A stretch of 64,000 bases of DNA, taken from the NCBI RefSeq assembly GCF_019956555.1, contig NZ_JAHBDQ010000007.1, positions 62,001-126,000 of the forward strand, in the 5' to 3' direction. The notes beneath the pieces are model-generated. The model did not search any database. It had not been told where the DNA came from and saw nothing but the letters and a program-made list of their open reading frames with translations. Positions within the stretch are counted from its first letter, which is position 1; each line of letters begins with the position of its first letter. Shown here piece after piece: positions 48,515 through 57,990 of the stretch. Made by a program: the position numbers and the translations under genes. This DNA comes from Pseudomonas sp. A-RE-19 (GTDB lineage: Bacteria; Pseudomonadota; Gammaproteobacteria; Pseudomonadales; Pseudomonadaceae).

Positions 48515-50906
48515 TCATCACGCTGTAGAGAAGACCCAAGCCGAACTGGCTGAATTGTTCGCCAAGGACCTGACCACCGGTGTCGGTCGCAGCGTCAAGC
48601 ACGACAGCGCCGACAAGCATGTATCCGGTGAAGCGCAGTACATCGACGATCGATTGGAATTCCCCAATCAGCTGCACGTTTACGCACGGCTGTCGGACCG
48701 CGCCCACGCGAAAATCATCAGCATCGACACCAAGCCTTGTTACGCCTTCGAAGGTGTGCGCATTGCCATCACTCACGAAGATGTGCCGGGCCTGAAAGAC
48801 ATCGGTCCACTGTTGCCGGGCGACCCGTTGCTGGCCATCGATGACGTGCAGTTTGTCGGTCAACCGGTACTGGCCGTCGCGGCGAAAGACCTGGAAACCG
48901 CGCGCAAGGCGGCCATGGCCGCGATCATCGAATACGAAGACCTCGAACCGGTTCTGGACGTGGTCGAAGCCTTGCGCAAACGCCATTTTGTGCTCGACAG
49001 CCATACGCATCACCGTGGTGATTCGGCGACTGCGTTGGCCACTGCCGAACATCGCATCCAGGGCACGCTGCACATCGGCGGTCAGGAACACTTTTATCTC
49101 GAAACCCAGATCTCATCGGTGATGCCGACGGAAGACGGCGGGATGATCGTTTACTGCTCGACCCAGAACCCCACCGAAGTACAGAAACTGGTGGCCGAAG
49201 TGCTGGACGTGTCGATGAACAAAATCGTCGTCGACATGCGCCGCATGGGCGGTGGTTTCGGCGGCAAGGAAACCCAGGCGGCAAGCCCGGCGTGCCTGTG
49301 CGCGGTGATCGCACACCTGACCGGTCAGCCGACCAAAATGCGCCTGCCGCGTGTCGAAGACATGCTGATGACCGGCAAGCGTCACCCGTTTTACGTCGAG
49401 TACGACGTGGGCTTCGACAGCACCGGCCGCCTGCACGGCATCGCCCTGGAACTGGCCGGTAACTGCGGTTGCTCCCCGGATTTGTCGGCATCGATTGTCG
49501 ACCGCGCGATGTTCCATGCCGACAACTCGTACTACCTGGGCGACGCGACCATCAACGGTCACCGCTGCAAGACCAACACCGCGTCGAACACCGCTTACCG
49601 TGGCTTCGGCGGCCCGCAAGGGATGGTCGCCATCGAAGAAGTGATGGATGCGATTGCCCGCCATCTGGGCCTCGATCCACTGGCGGTGCGCAAGGCCAAC
49701 TACTACGGCAAGACCGAGCGCAACGTCACGCATTATTACCAGACCGTCGAGCACAACATGCTCGAGGAAATGACCGCGGAACTGGAAGAAAGCAGCCAGT
49801 ACGCAGAACGTCGCGAAGCGATTCGTCGCTACAACGCCAACAGCCCGATCCTGAAAAAAGGCCTGGCGCTGACCCCGGTGAAATTTGGTATTTCCTTCAC
49901 CGCCAGCTTCCTCAATCAGGCCGGTGCACTGATCCACATCTACACCGACGGCAGCATCCACCTGAACCACGGTGGCACCGAGATGGGCCAGGGCCTGAAC
50001 ACCAAGGTTGCGCAAGTCGTGGCTGAAGTATTCCAGGTAGAAATGGATCGCGTGCAGATCACCGCGACCAACACCGACAAGGTTCCGAACACTTCGCCAA
50101 CCGCTGCGTCGAGTGGCGCCGACCTCAATGGTAAAGCGGCGCAAAACGCAGCTGAAATCATCAAGAAACGCCTGGTGGAATTCGCCGCGCGGCAATACAA
50201 GGTCAGCGAAGAAGATGTGGAGTTCCACAACGGTCACGTGCGGGTTCGCGATCACATCCTGACGTTTGAATCGCTGATCCAGCAGGCGTATTTCGCTCAG
50301 GTGTCGCTGTCGAGCACCGGCTTCTACAAGACCCCGAAAATCTACTACGACCGCAGTCAGGCCCGTGGTCGGCCGTTCTACTACTACGCCTTTGGTGCAG
50401 CCTGCGCCGAGGTGATCGTCGACACCCTGACCGGCGAGTACAAGATGCTGCGCACCGACATCCTTCACGACGTCGGCGACTCGCTGAACCCGGCGATCGA
50501 TATCGGTCAGGTCGAGGGTGGTTTCATCCAGGGCATGGGTTGGCTGACCATGGAAGAACTGGTGTGGAACAACAAAGGCAAACTGATGACCAATGGCCCG
50601 GCCAGCTACAAGATCCCGGCGGTGGCCGACATGCCACTGGACCTGCGGGTGAAGCTGGTGGAAAACCGCAAGAACCCGGAAGACACGGTGTTCCATTCCA
50701 AGGCCGTGGGCGAGCCGCCGTTCATGCTCGGCATCGCCGCGTGGTGCGCGATCAAGGACGCCGTGGCCAGTTTGGGCGACTACCAGCATCAACCAAAAAT
50801 CGACGCACCGGCGACCCCGGAGCGGGTGTTGTGGGGTTGTGAGCAGATGCGGCAGTTGACGGCGGTGAAAGCCGTGGAAGCTGAAACCGAACTGGCTTCG
50901 CTCTAG
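48507..50906 (+). CDS. xdhB: xanthine dehydrogenase large (molybdopterin) subunit
   Basis: A 799-residue subunit of the molybdenum hydroxylase family, oxidising hypoxanthine and xanthine to urate. Signatures include GGGFGGKETQA (about 247-257), AYRGFGGPQG (about 363-372, with substrate Arg), GTEMGQGLNTKVAQ (about 490-503) and the late GEPPFMLG with the catalytic-region Glu. Standard length. It starts inside the xdhA stop region, so the two are translationally coupled. Confidence 0.97.
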   Translation: MSNHHAVEKTQAELAELFAKDLTTGVGRSVKHDSADKHVSGEAQYIDDRLEFPNQLHVYARLSDRAHAKIISIDTKPCYAFEGVRIAITHEDVPGLKDIGPLLPGDPLLAIDDVQFVGQPVLAVAAKDLETARKAAMAAIIEYEDLEPVLDVVEALRKRHFVLDSHTHHRGDSATALATAEHRIQGTLHIGGQEHFYLETQISSVMPTEDGGMIVYCSTQNPTEVQKLVAEVLDVSMNKIVVDMRRMGGGFGGKETQAASPACLCAVIAHLTGQPTKMRLPRVEDMLMTGKRHPFYVEYDVGFDSTGRLHGIALELAGNCGCSPDLSASIVDRAMFHADNSYYLGDATINGHRCKTNTASNTAYRGFGGPQGMVAIEEVMDAIARHLGLDPLAVRKANYYGKTERNVTHYYQTVEHNMLEEMTAELEESSQYAERREAIRRYNANSPILKKGLALTPVKFGISFTASFLNQAGALIHIYTDGSIHLNHGGTEMGQGLNTKVAQVVAEVFQVEMDRVQITATNTDKVPNTSPTAASSGADLNGKAAQNAAEIIKKRLVEFAARQYKVSEEDVEFHNGHVRVRDHILTFESLIQQAYFAQVSLSSTGFYKTPKIYYDRSQARGRPFYYYAFGAACAEVIVDTLTGEYKMLRTDILHDVGDSLNPAIDIGQVEGGFIQGMGWLTMEELVWNNKGKLMTNGPASYKIPAVADMPLDLRVKLVENRKNPEDTVFHSKAVGEPPFMLGIAAWCAIKDAVASLGDYQHQPKIDAPATPERVLWGCEQMRQLTAVKAVEAETELASL

Positions 50907-50919
50907 ACCGAGGCGCGGC

Positions 50920-50986
50920 CATCGCGAGCAGGCTCGCTCCCACAGGGGAATGCATTCCAAATGTGGGAGCGGGCTTGCTCGCGAAG
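50920..50986. repeat. REPIN, TGTGGGAGCGAGCCTGCTCGCGA family
   Basis: Inverted pair with a short 17-nt spacer (GGGAATGCATTCCAAA, itself palindromic). It lies between xdhB and xdhC. Confidence 0.92.
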
Positions 50987-51022
50987 ACGGCCGAACAGAC
51001 AACAGAGATGTTGAGGTGAAAC

Positions 51023-51868
51023 ATGTACAACTGGATCGACGCCCTCGCCGACCTGCAAACCCGGGGTGAACCCTGTGTGTTGGTGACCATCATCGAAGAG
51101 CTCGGCTCGACGCCGCGTAATGCTGGCTCGAAGATGGTCATCAGCGCCACGCAAACGTTCGACACCATCGGTGGCGGGCATCTGGAATACAAGGCCATGC
51201 AGATCGGCCGCGAGATGCTGGCCAGCGGCCGGCAGGACACCCACCTGGAGCGCTTCAGCCTCGGCGCCAGCCTGGGCCAGTGCTGCGGCGGCGTGACCGT
51301 GTTGCTGTTCGAACCGATGGGCCAGGTCCAGGCGCAGATTGCGGTATTCGGCGCCGGCCACGTCGGTCGGGCCCTGGTGCCACTGCTCGCCAGCCTGCCG
51401 TGCCGGGTGCGCTGGATCGACTCGCGGGAAGCGGAATTCCCCGAGCAGATCCCCCACGGCGTGCGCAAAATCGTCACCGAAGAACCGCTGGATGAAGTCG
51501 ATGACCTGCCCACCGGCAGCTACTGCATCGTCATGACCCACAACCATCAACTCGATCTCGAACTCACCGCCGCGATCCTCAAACGCAACGACTTCGCCTA
51601 CTTCGGCCTGATCGGTTCGAAGACCAAACGGGTGAAGTTCGAACACCGTCTGCGTGATCGTGGTTTCGACAACTCCGTGCTGCAACGCATGCGCTGCCCG
51701 ATGGGCATTGGCGAAGTCAAAGGCAAGTTGCCTGTGGAAATCGCCATCTCCATCGCCGGCGAAATCATCGCCACCTATAACGCGAATTTCGGCCAGCACA
51801 CCGCCAGCGCCGGATCATCGATCGCCAAACTGCTGCCTGCTTCACGCCGCAGCCAGGCTTTGAACTAA
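51023..51868 (+). CDS. xdhC: xanthine dehydrogenase accessory protein XdhC
   Basis: A 281-residue protein that binds the molybdenum cofactor and loads its sulfurated form into XdhB. It has an N-terminal XdhC/CoxI domain (about 10-90, with GSKMVIS and GGGHLEY) and a C-terminal Rossmann-like domain (VFGAGHVGRALVPLL, about 110-124; GLIGSKTKR; CPMGIG). ATG 51023 follows GAGGTG. Fourth purine catabolism gene after xdhAB, in the usual order before guaD. Confidence 0.95.
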   Translation: MYNWIDALADLQTRGEPCVLVTIIEELGSTPRNAGSKMVISATQTFDTIGGGHLEYKAMQIGREMLASGRQDTHLERFSLGASLGQCCGGVTVLLFEPMGQVQAQIAVFGAGHVGRALVPLLASLPCRVRWIDSREAEFPEQIPHGVRKIVTEEPLDEVDDLPTGSYCIVMTHNHQLDLELTAAILKRNDFAYFGLIGSKTKRVKFEHRLRDRGFDNSVLQRMRCPMGIGEVKGKLPVEIAISIAGEIIATYNANFGQHTASAGSSIAKLLPASRRSQALN

Positions 51869-51908
51869 AAAGCTTCGAACAATAAGAAGCCACGAATTGA
51901 GAACTCCC

Positions 51909-53213
51909 ATGCCTGCAACTCGCAAAGCCTACCGCGCCGCCCTCCTGCACAGCATCGCCGACCCCGCCGAAGTGGGCATCGAAGCTTCTTATGAGTATTT
52001 CGAAGACGGCCTGCTGGTGGTCGAGAACGGCCAGATCAGCGCCATCGGCCACGCCAGCGAATTGCTGCCGACCCTGCCCGCGGACATCGAGATCACCCAT
52101 TATCAGGACGCACTGATCACCCCCGGCCTCATCGACACCCACATCCACTTGCCACAAACCGGCATGGTCGGCGCCTATGGCGAACAGCTGCTGGACTGGC
52201 TCAACACCTACACCTTTCCGTGTGAAAGCCAGTTCGCCGACAAGGGCCACGCTGACGAAGTCGCGGGTATTTTCATCAAGGAACTGCTGCGCAACGGCAC
52301 CACCACCGCGCTGGTGTTCGGCAGTGTGCATCCGCAATCGGTGAACTCGTTCTTCGAGGCCGCCGAACAGCTGGACCTGCGGATGATCGCCGGCAAGGTG
52401 ATGATGGACCGCAACGCGCCGGACTACCTGACCGACACCGCCGAATCGAGCTACGTCGAAAGCAAGGCGCTGATCGAACGCTGGCACGGCAAGGGTCGCC
52501 TGCATTACGCCGTCACACCGCGTTTTGCCCCGACCAGCACCCCGGAACAACTGACCCTCGCTGGCCAGTTGCTGAGCGAATACCCGGATCTGTACATGCA
52601 GACCCACATCAGCGAGAACCTCAAGGAAGTCGCGTGGGTCAAGGAACTGTTCCCGGAGCGCAAGGGCTACCTGGACGTCTACGATCACTACCAATTGCTC
52701 GGTGAGCGTTCGGTGTTCGCCCACGGCGTACACCTGTGCGACGACGAATGCGCGCGCCTGGCGCAAACCGGTTCGGCCATCGCCTTCTGCCCGACCTCCA
52801 ACTTCTTCCTCGGCAGCGGCTTGTTCAATCTGCCGATGGCCGAGAAGCACAAACTCAATGTCGGCCTCGGTACCGACGTCGGTGGCGGCACCAGTTTCTC
52901 GCTGCTGCAAACCCTGAACGAAGCCTACAAAGTCATGCAACTGCAAGGCGCACGGCTGAGCCCGTTCAAGTCGCTGTACCTGGCCACCCTCGGCGGCGCC
53001 CGCGCCCTGCGCCTGGAAGACAAGATCGGCACCTTGCAACCGGGCACCGACGCGGACTTCCTGGTGCTGGATTACAACGCCACGCCACTGCTCAGCTATC
53101 GCCTGAAGCAGGCCAATAACATTGCCGAGACGTTGTTTGTATTGATGACGCTGGGGGATGACCGGACGGTGTTGCAGACGTATGCGGCGGGGAATCTGGT
53201 GCATCAGCGCTAG
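51909..53213 (+). CDS. guaD: guanine deaminase
   Basis: A 434-residue amidohydrolase converting guanine to xanthine, which feeds XdhAB. Metal ligands are visible in GLIDTHIHLPQTGM (about 76-89), MQTHISEN, FAHGVHLCDDE and GLGTDVGGG. ATG 51909 gives MPATRKAYRAALLHS; the upstream TTG at 51897 is less likely. Last gene of the purine unit, followed by a strong terminator. Confidence 0.96.
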   Translation: MPATRKAYRAALLHSIADPAEVGIEASYEYFEDGLLVVENGQISAIGHASELLPTLPADIEITHYQDALITPGLIDTHIHLPQTGMVGAYGEQLLDWLNTYTFPCESQFADKGHADEVAGIFIKELLRNGTTTALVFGSVHPQSVNSFFEAAEQLDLRMIAGKVMMDRNAPDYLTDTAESSYVESKALIERWHGKGRLHYAVTPRFAPTSTPEQLTLAGQLLSEYPDLYMQTHISENLKEVAWVKELFPERKGYLDVYDHYQLLGERSVFAHGVHLCDDECARLAQTGSAIAFCPTSNFFLGSGLFNLPMAEKHKLNVGLGTDVGGGTSFSLLQTLNEAYKVMQLQGARLSPFKSLYLATLGGARALRLEDKIGTLQPGTDADFLVLDYNATPLLSYRLKQANNIAETLFVLMTLGDDRTVLQTYAAGNLVHQR

Positions 53214-53227
53214 TTTTCTCCAAGCAT

Positions 53228-53266
53228 AAAAAATCCCCCGTAGCCGAACAGCCCGGGGGATTTTTA
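53228..53266. terminator. terminator of the xdh-guaD unit
   Basis: AAAAAATCCCCCG/CGGGGGATTTTT with a loop of about 13 nt; works in both directions. Confidence 0.9.
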
Positions 53267-53282
53267 TTGCCTGTCAGATCGC

Positions 53283-53349
53283 TATCGCGAGCAGGCTCGC
53301 TCCCACATTTGAATGGCATTCCCCTGTGGGAGCGAGCCTGCTCGCGATG
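53283..53349. repeat. REPIN, TGTGGGAGCGAGCCTGCTCGCGA family
   Basis: Inverted pair with a short palindromic spacer (TTTGAATGGCATTCCCC), very like the copy at 50920. It lies between the convergent guaD and gntR ends. Confidence 0.92.
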
Positions 53350-53365
53350 GGCTCGCCTCGGTCTA

Positions 53366-54130
53366 TCAGAGTTTGGCGACCGGCCGCCCCGGCTTCTTGG
53401 TCTGCAACAAATGCGAAAACACCGCATGCAAATCATCCGACGCACTTTCTTCGTCGAGGTTGAGTTTGCTGTCGATGTGGTCCATGTGATGCATCATCAG
53501 GTCCACCGCCAGCGTCGCGTCCCGCGCTTCGATGGCGTTGATCAACTGGGTGTGTTCATCGTAAGAACAGTGGGAACGGTTGCCGCTCTCGTACTGGGCG
53601 ATGATCAACGAAGTCTGGGACACCAGGCTGCGCTGGAAGCTGATCAGCGGCGCGTTTTTCGCCGCTTCGGCCAGCTTCAAGTGGAACTCGCCCGACAAAC
53701 GGATTCCGGCGCCACGATCGCCACGGGAGAAACTGTCGCGCTCGTCGTTGACCATCTGCCGCAAGTCGGCAATCTCCTCGGCAGTGGCGTGCTGAACCGC
53801 CAGCTCAGTGATCGCCCGCTCCACCAGACGCCGCGCCATAAACACCTGACGGGCCTCTTCGACACTCGGGCTGGCAACGACAGCGCCGCGATTCGGTCGC
53901 AGTAACACCACGCCTTCATGGGCCAGACGCGACAGCGCGCGGCGAATGATGGTGCGGCTGACCCCGAAAATTTCCCCCAGCGCTTCTTCGCTCAACTTGG
54001 TGCCGGGCGCCAGACGCTGTTCGAGGATGGCCTCGAAGATATGCGCATAGACAATATCGTCCTGGGTACCGGTGCGGCCGGCTTTGCCTGCTCGCGGTTG
54101 TTTCTTGAGGGGTTGCAACTGTTCGTTCAT
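53366..54130 (-). CDS. GntR family regulator (FCD type)
   Basis: A 254-residue regulator with an N-terminal winged helix (about residues 25-90: VYAHIFEAILEQRLAPGTKL, then IFGVSRTIIRRALSRLAHEG) and a C-terminal FCD all-helical ligand domain with His residues that usually bind a metal (FHLKLAEAA; HTQLINAIEARD). ATG 54130 is taken; the open frame continues to 54286 without support. It lies between guaD and divergent benE, so either could be a target. An ATTGTACACAAT dyad lies 93 nt upstream of its start. Confidence 0.87.
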   Translation of the reverse strand: MNEQLQPLKKQPRAGKAGRTGTQDDIVYAHIFEAILEQRLAPGTKLSEEALGEIFGVSRTIIRRALSRLAHEGVVLLRPNRGAVVASPSVEEARQVFMARRLVERAITELAVQHATAEEIADLRQMVNDERDSFSRGDRGAGIRLSGEFHLKLAEAAKNAPLISFQRSLVSQTSLIIAQYESGNRSHCSYDEHTQLINAIEARDATLAVDLMMHHMDHIDSKLNLDEESASDDLHAVFSHLLQTKKPGRPVAKL

Positions 54131-54222
54131 GGGCACTCGAGTCGGGAGAACTGCGGCGAATTGACCGTGACTGTAATACGGCACAGTGGGTCGCTGGCAA
54201 GTATCGCGTAAAAAACACCGCG

Positions 54223-54234
54223 ATTGTACACAAT
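54223..54234. promoter_or_regulatory. GntR/FCD-type operator
   Basis: Perfect 12-bp palindrome ATTGTACACAAT, of the TTGT-N2-ACAA form typical of FCD regulators. It lies in the intergenic region between the regulator and benE. Confidence 0.55.
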
Positions 54235-54345
54235 GGAAGGTGGCAACACGACTGTACGGCTGTTTGTCGCCCTCGCTGTATTGCAACGACCGGTTACTTT
54301 TCAGTTTAGGCTTGAACGCAGAATCCGCTGCCTGAACGCTATCCC

Positions 54346-54437
54346 TGTAGGAGCGAGGCTTGCCCGCGAAGGCGTCGTGTCATTCAACATTGATATCGAC
54401 TGACACGACGCCTTCGCGGGCAAGCCTCGCTCCTACA
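54346..54437. repeat. REPIN, GTAGGAGCGAGGCTTGCCCGCGAAG family, upstream of benE
   Basis: Inverted pair whose palindrome extends inward (GGCGTCGTGTCA/TGACACGACGCC). Its spacer is TTCAACATTGATATCGAC. Unusually, it sits between two divergent gene starts. It is the inverted counterpart of the copy at 55673. Confidence 0.92.
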
Positions 54438-54486
54438 GGGTTCAGCGGCTACGGACATCTTTATCAGAACAAGGAACACCGCTGTC

Positions 54487-55677
54487 ATGACCGATGCCAC
54501 GCACACGCAGCTTCGCCCCCTGACTGACACGTCGCCCTCGGCCATCGTCGCAGGCTTCATCGCCATGATGACCGGCTACACCAGTTCACTGGTGCTGATG
54601 TTCCAGGCCGGGCAAGCAGCGGGCCTTAGCAGCGGGCAGATTTCGTCGTGGATCTGGGCGATCTCCATCGGCATGGCGGTGTGCTCGATCGGCCTGTCCC
54701 TGCGCTACCGCACCCCGATCACCATTGCCTGGTCGACCCCCGGCGCGGCACTGCTGATCTCCAGCCTGGGCGGTGTCAGCTACGGCGAGGCCATTGGTGC
54801 CTATATTACTTGCGCGGTGCTGGTGACCATTTGTGGTTTGACCGGCAGCTTCGAACGGCTGGTGAAAAAGATTCCGGCCTCATTGGCGGCGGCGTTGCTG
54901 GCGGGGATTCTGTTCAAGATCGGCAGCGAGATTTTCGTCGCCACCCAGCACCGGACCGCACTGGTCCTGGGGATGTTCTTCACGTATCTGCTGGTCAAGC
55001 GCCTGTCACCGCGCTACGCCGTGCTCGCCGCGCTGTTGATCGGCACCGCGCTGTCGGGGTTCATGGGGCTGCTGGATTTCAGTGGCTTCCACCTGGAAGT
55101 CGCGACACCGGTCTGGACCACACCGCATTTTTCCCTGGCTGCGACTATCAGCATCGGCATCCCGCTGTTCGTGGTGGCGATGACGTCGCAGAACATGCCG
55201 GGCATCGCCGTATTGCGCGCCGACGGCTACAACGTGCCGGCCTCGCCGCTGATCACCACCACCGGCATTGCCTCGTTGCTGTTGGCGCCGTTCGGTTCAC
55301 ACGGCATCAACCTGGCGGCCATCAGCGCAGCGATCTGCACCGGACCGCATGCCCATGAAGATCGCAACAAGCGCTACACGGCAGCCGTCTGGTGCGGGAT
55401 TTTCTACGGGATTGCCGGGGTGTTCGGCGCGACGCTGGCAGCGCTGTTTGCCGCATTGCCTAAAGAACTGGTGCTGTCGATTGCCGCGCTGGCGCTATTC
55501 GGCTCGATCATCAATGGATTGAGCATTGCCATGGCGCAAGTGCAGGAACGGGAAGCGGCGCTGATTACCTTTATGGTGACGGCATCGGGGCTGACGCTGT
55601 TTTCCATTGGCTCGGCGTTCTGGGGGATTGTGGCGGGGGTGTTGACGCTGGTTATCTTGAACTGGCGCAAGGTGTAG
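54487..55677 (+). CDS. benE: BenE family benzoate/H+ symporter-like transporter
   Basis: A 396-residue inner-membrane protein with about twelve helices and the BenE/YdcO signatures: IVAGFIAMMTGYTSSLVLMFQA near residue 19, PITIAWSTPGAALL near 79, MTSQNMPGIAVLRADGY near 238 and APFGSHGINLAAISAAICTG near 274. The substrate need not be benzoate, since no aromatic degradation genes are nearby. The stop codon lies inside the first bases of the following REPIN (GTGTAGGAG). Confidence 0.9.
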   Translation: MTDATHTQLRPLTDTSPSAIVAGFIAMMTGYTSSLVLMFQAGQAAGLSSGQISSWIWAISIGMAVCSIGLSLRYRTPITIAWSTPGAALLISSLGGVSYGEAIGAYITCAVLVTICGLTGSFERLVKKIPASLAAALLAGILFKIGSEIFVATQHRTALVLGMFFTYLLVKRLSPRYAVLAALLIGTALSGFMGLLDFSGFHLEVATPVWTTPHFSLAATISIGIPLFVVAMTSQNMPGIAVLRADGYNVPASPLITTTGIASLLLAPFGSHGINLAAISAAICTGPHAHEDRNKRYTAAVWCGIFYGIAGVFGATLAALFAALPKELVLSIAALALFGSIINGLSIAMAQVQEREAALITFMVTASGLTLFSIGSAFWGIVAGVLTLVILNWRKV

Positions 55678-55765
55678 GAGCGAGGCTTGCCCGCGAAGGC
55701 GTCGTGTCAGTCGATGTCTAATGTTGAATGAAACTCCGTCTTCGCGGGCAAGCCTCGCTCCTACA
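55673..55765. repeat. REPIN, GTAGGAGCGAGGCTTGCCCGCGAAG family, downstream of benE
   Basis: Inverted pair; the spacer TGTCAGTCGATGTCTAATGTTGAATGA is nearly the reverse complement of the spacer at 54346. It supplies the benE stop codon. Confidence 0.92.
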
Positions 55766-55778
55766 AAAAGCAGGCATA

Positions 55779-55812
55779 AAAAAACGGCGACCCTTGGGTC
55801 GCCGTTTTTTTC
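55779..55812. terminator. bidirectional terminator between benE and yggL
   Basis: AAAAAACGGCGACCC/GGGTCGCCGTTTTTT with a 3-nt loop between convergent genes. Confidence 0.93.
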
Positions 55813-55816
55813 AACA

Positions 55817-56161
55817 TCAAGCTACCGGATTGATCGGCTTTTCCGGGTACCAGACGTCGATCAGCGGGCTGACGGTTGCTTCGGTCAGTTCGCTGCGGCC
55901 TTTGAGCCAAGCTTCAACAGCGGCACGCTGCTCTTCGGAAACCGAGCCACGCTTCTGCAGGCACACCAGACCGAAGTCGTCGCCGCCCACATAGCCCAGA
56001 CCGTTGGCTTCCATGGCTTCTTTCAGGAACGCGTCGAGGAAAGCATCAATGGCTTCATCAGCCAAATCTTCTTTGAAATCCAGGTTCAGTTCGAAACCCA
56101 GCTCTTGAAATTCATCGACGCACAGTTTTTTGCGCAGACGCTGGGAACGGTTAGTCGCCAT
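55817..56161 (-). CDS. yggL: YggL family ribosome-associated protein (DUF469)
   Basis: A 114-residue protein beginning MATNRSQRLRKKLCVDEFQELGF, the YggL signature, followed by an alpha/beta domain (LDAFLKEAMEANGLGYVGGDD). YggL homologues bind the 50S subunit. GAGGATTG before ATG 56161 settles the start over a longer frame to 56176. Monocistronic. Confidence 0.93.
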   Translation of the reverse strand: MATNRSQRLRKKLCVDEFQELGFELNLDFKEDLADEAIDAFLDAFLKEAMEANGLGYVGGDDFGLVCLQKRGSVSEEQRAAVEAWLKGRSELTEATVSPLIDVWYPEKPINPVA

Positions 56162-56394
56162 TGGAACAATCCTCATAAGTAATAACGGGCGGCACTTTAG
56201 CAGTTTAAGGCGCCGATTGCCCGCCTCAGAACGGCGCTACGCCTACCGTCGGTAAAAAATAGCGGATTAGAGGGCCAAGGTACGGCACAAGCCGCTACAC
56301 CTTGGGGCATAATGCCGACACTTTCATGACCACTGAGGGAATTTATTTCCATGCCCTCGTTTTTTCCCCCCTCGGCTGTAGGGTTTTATTTCAG

Positions 56395-57855
56395 ATGATC
56401 AAATCTTTGCGTCCATTGTTGCTGGCCAGCCTTCTTCTGCCTCTGGCCCTCCCGGTTTCCGCCGCTCCGATCAACACCGCCCTGTCGCCCAATGTCGAAA
56501 AGGCCCTCAAGGCCAGCAAGTTGCAGGACAGTGCCCTGTCATTGGTGATGATCCCGCTCAACGGCCCGGGCACCCCTACCATTCATAACGCTGACGTTTC
56601 GGTCAACCCGGCCTCGACCATGAAGCTGGTGACCACGTATGCCGCGCTGGAAATGCTTGGCCCGAACCATCAATGGAAAACCGAGTTCTACACCGACGGC
56701 ACCCTTAGTGGTGGCATCCTCAACGGTAATCTCTACCTCAAGGGTGGCGGCGATCCGAAGCTGAACATGGAAAAACTCTGGCTGCTGATGCGCGATTTGC
56801 GTGCCAACGGCGTCACCCAGGTCACCGGCGATCTGGTATTGGACCGTGGCTTCTTCGTGCAACCGCAACTGCCCGAATTCAACGACGATGGCAATGACGA
56901 GAACAAACCGTTCCTGGTCAAACCCGACGCGCTGCTGGTCAATCTCAAGGCCCTGCGCTTCGTGGCCCGTAACGACTCGGGCAAGGTCCTGGTGTCGGTC
57001 GAGCCACCGATTGCCAGCATCCGCATCGACAATCAGGTCAAGGCGCTCAACTCCAAGCAATGCACCGGTGGCGTGCGTTACAACCCGGTGACCCAGACTG
57101 ATGGCAGCATCACCGTGACCGTCGGCGGCCAGTTGGGCGAAGGTTGCAGCTCCCAGACCTACCTGTCGCTGCTCGACCACGCGACCTACACCGCCGGTGC
57201 CGTGCGGGCGATCTGGAAGGAATTGGGCGGCAGCATCCAGGGCCAGGATCGTCTGGCACCGACGCCGAGCAGCGCCAAGGTGCTGGCCCGGGCCTACTCG
57301 CCAGACCTGGCGGAAATCATTCGCGACATCAACAAATACAGTAACAACACCATGGCTCAGCAATTGTTCCTGAGCCTGGGCCAGAAGTTCCGCACCGACG
57401 CCGACGGTGACGACGCCAAGGCGGCCCAGCGTGTGGTGCGTCAGTGGCTGGCAAGAAAAGGCATCACCGCGCCGCACCTGGTGATGGAGAACGGCTCCGG
57501 TCTGTCTCGTGCCGAGCGGGTAAGTGCGCGGGAAATGGCGGCGATGCTGCAAGCGGCGTGGCATAGCCCATACGCCGCCGAGTTCATCAGTTCGATGCCG
57601 ATTGCCGGCACCGACGGCACCATGCGCAAGCGCCTGAAACAGACGGCCATGGCCGGTGAGGCCCACGTCAAGACTGGCACCCTGAACACCGTGCGCGCCA
57701 TCTCCGGCTTCAGCCGCGACATCAATGGCAATACCTGGGCGGTCGTGGCGATCCTCAACGACAAGGCACCGTTTGGCGCCTCCTCGGTGCTGGATCAGGT
57801 GCTGCTGGACCTGTACCGCCAGCCAAAACTGCCAACCACGGCGTCGGTGTTGTAA
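56395..57855 (+). CDS. dacB: D-alanyl-D-alanine carboxypeptidase/endopeptidase (PBP4)
   Basis: A 486-residue periplasmic class C penicillin-binding protein that trims peptidoglycan cross-links. A signal peptide (MIKSLRPLLLASLLLPLALPVSA) is followed by the active-site motifs STMK (about residue 77), SNN (about 317) and KTGT (about 425). ATG 56395 is chosen because it starts the signal peptide; longer frames to 56302 would bury it. The ribosome binding site is weak. Confidence 0.95.
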   Translation: MIKSLRPLLLASLLLPLALPVSAAPINTALSPNVEKALKASKLQDSALSLVMIPLNGPGTPTIHNADVSVNPASTMKLVTTYAALEMLGPNHQWKTEFYTDGTLSGGILNGNLYLKGGGDPKLNMEKLWLLMRDLRANGVTQVTGDLVLDRGFFVQPQLPEFNDDGNDENKPFLVKPDALLVNLKALRFVARNDSGKVLVSVEPPIASIRIDNQVKALNSKQCTGGVRYNPVTQTDGSITVTVGGQLGEGCSSQTYLSLLDHATYTAGAVRAIWKELGGSIQGQDRLAPTPSSAKVLARAYSPDLAEIIRDINKYSNNTMAQQLFLSLGQKFRTDADGDDAKAAQRVVRQWLARKGITAPHLVMENGSGLSRAERVSAREMAAMLQAAWHSPYAAEFISSMPIAGTDGTMRKRLKQTAMAGEAHVKTGTLNTVRAISGFSRDINGNTWAVVAILNDKAPFGASSVLDQVLLDLYRQPKLPTTASVL

Positions 57856-57883
57856 CCGGATCTATAGAACACCTTAGGTCCAA

Positions 57884-57973
57884 TGTGGGAGCGAGCCTGC
57901 TCGCGATAGCGGTATAACAGTCGACATCCAAGTTGAATGTTAGAACCTCATCGCGAGCAGGCTCGCTCCCACA
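57884..57973. repeat. REPIN, TGTGGGAGCGAGCCTGCTCGCGA family
   Basis: Inverted pair with TGTGGGAGC ends outermost. The spacer contains GTCGACATCCAAGTTGAATGTT, similar to the spacer of the different REP family at 55673. It lies between convergent dacB and the cyclase gene. Confidence 0.92.
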
Positions 57974-57990
57974 GGGGCCGGCACGCGGCC

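Noticed and set aside
54346..55765. benE with flanking REPINs as a composite transposon
   Set aside because: No transposase gene, no target-site duplication visible, and REPINs alone are not known to mobilise genes in this way.
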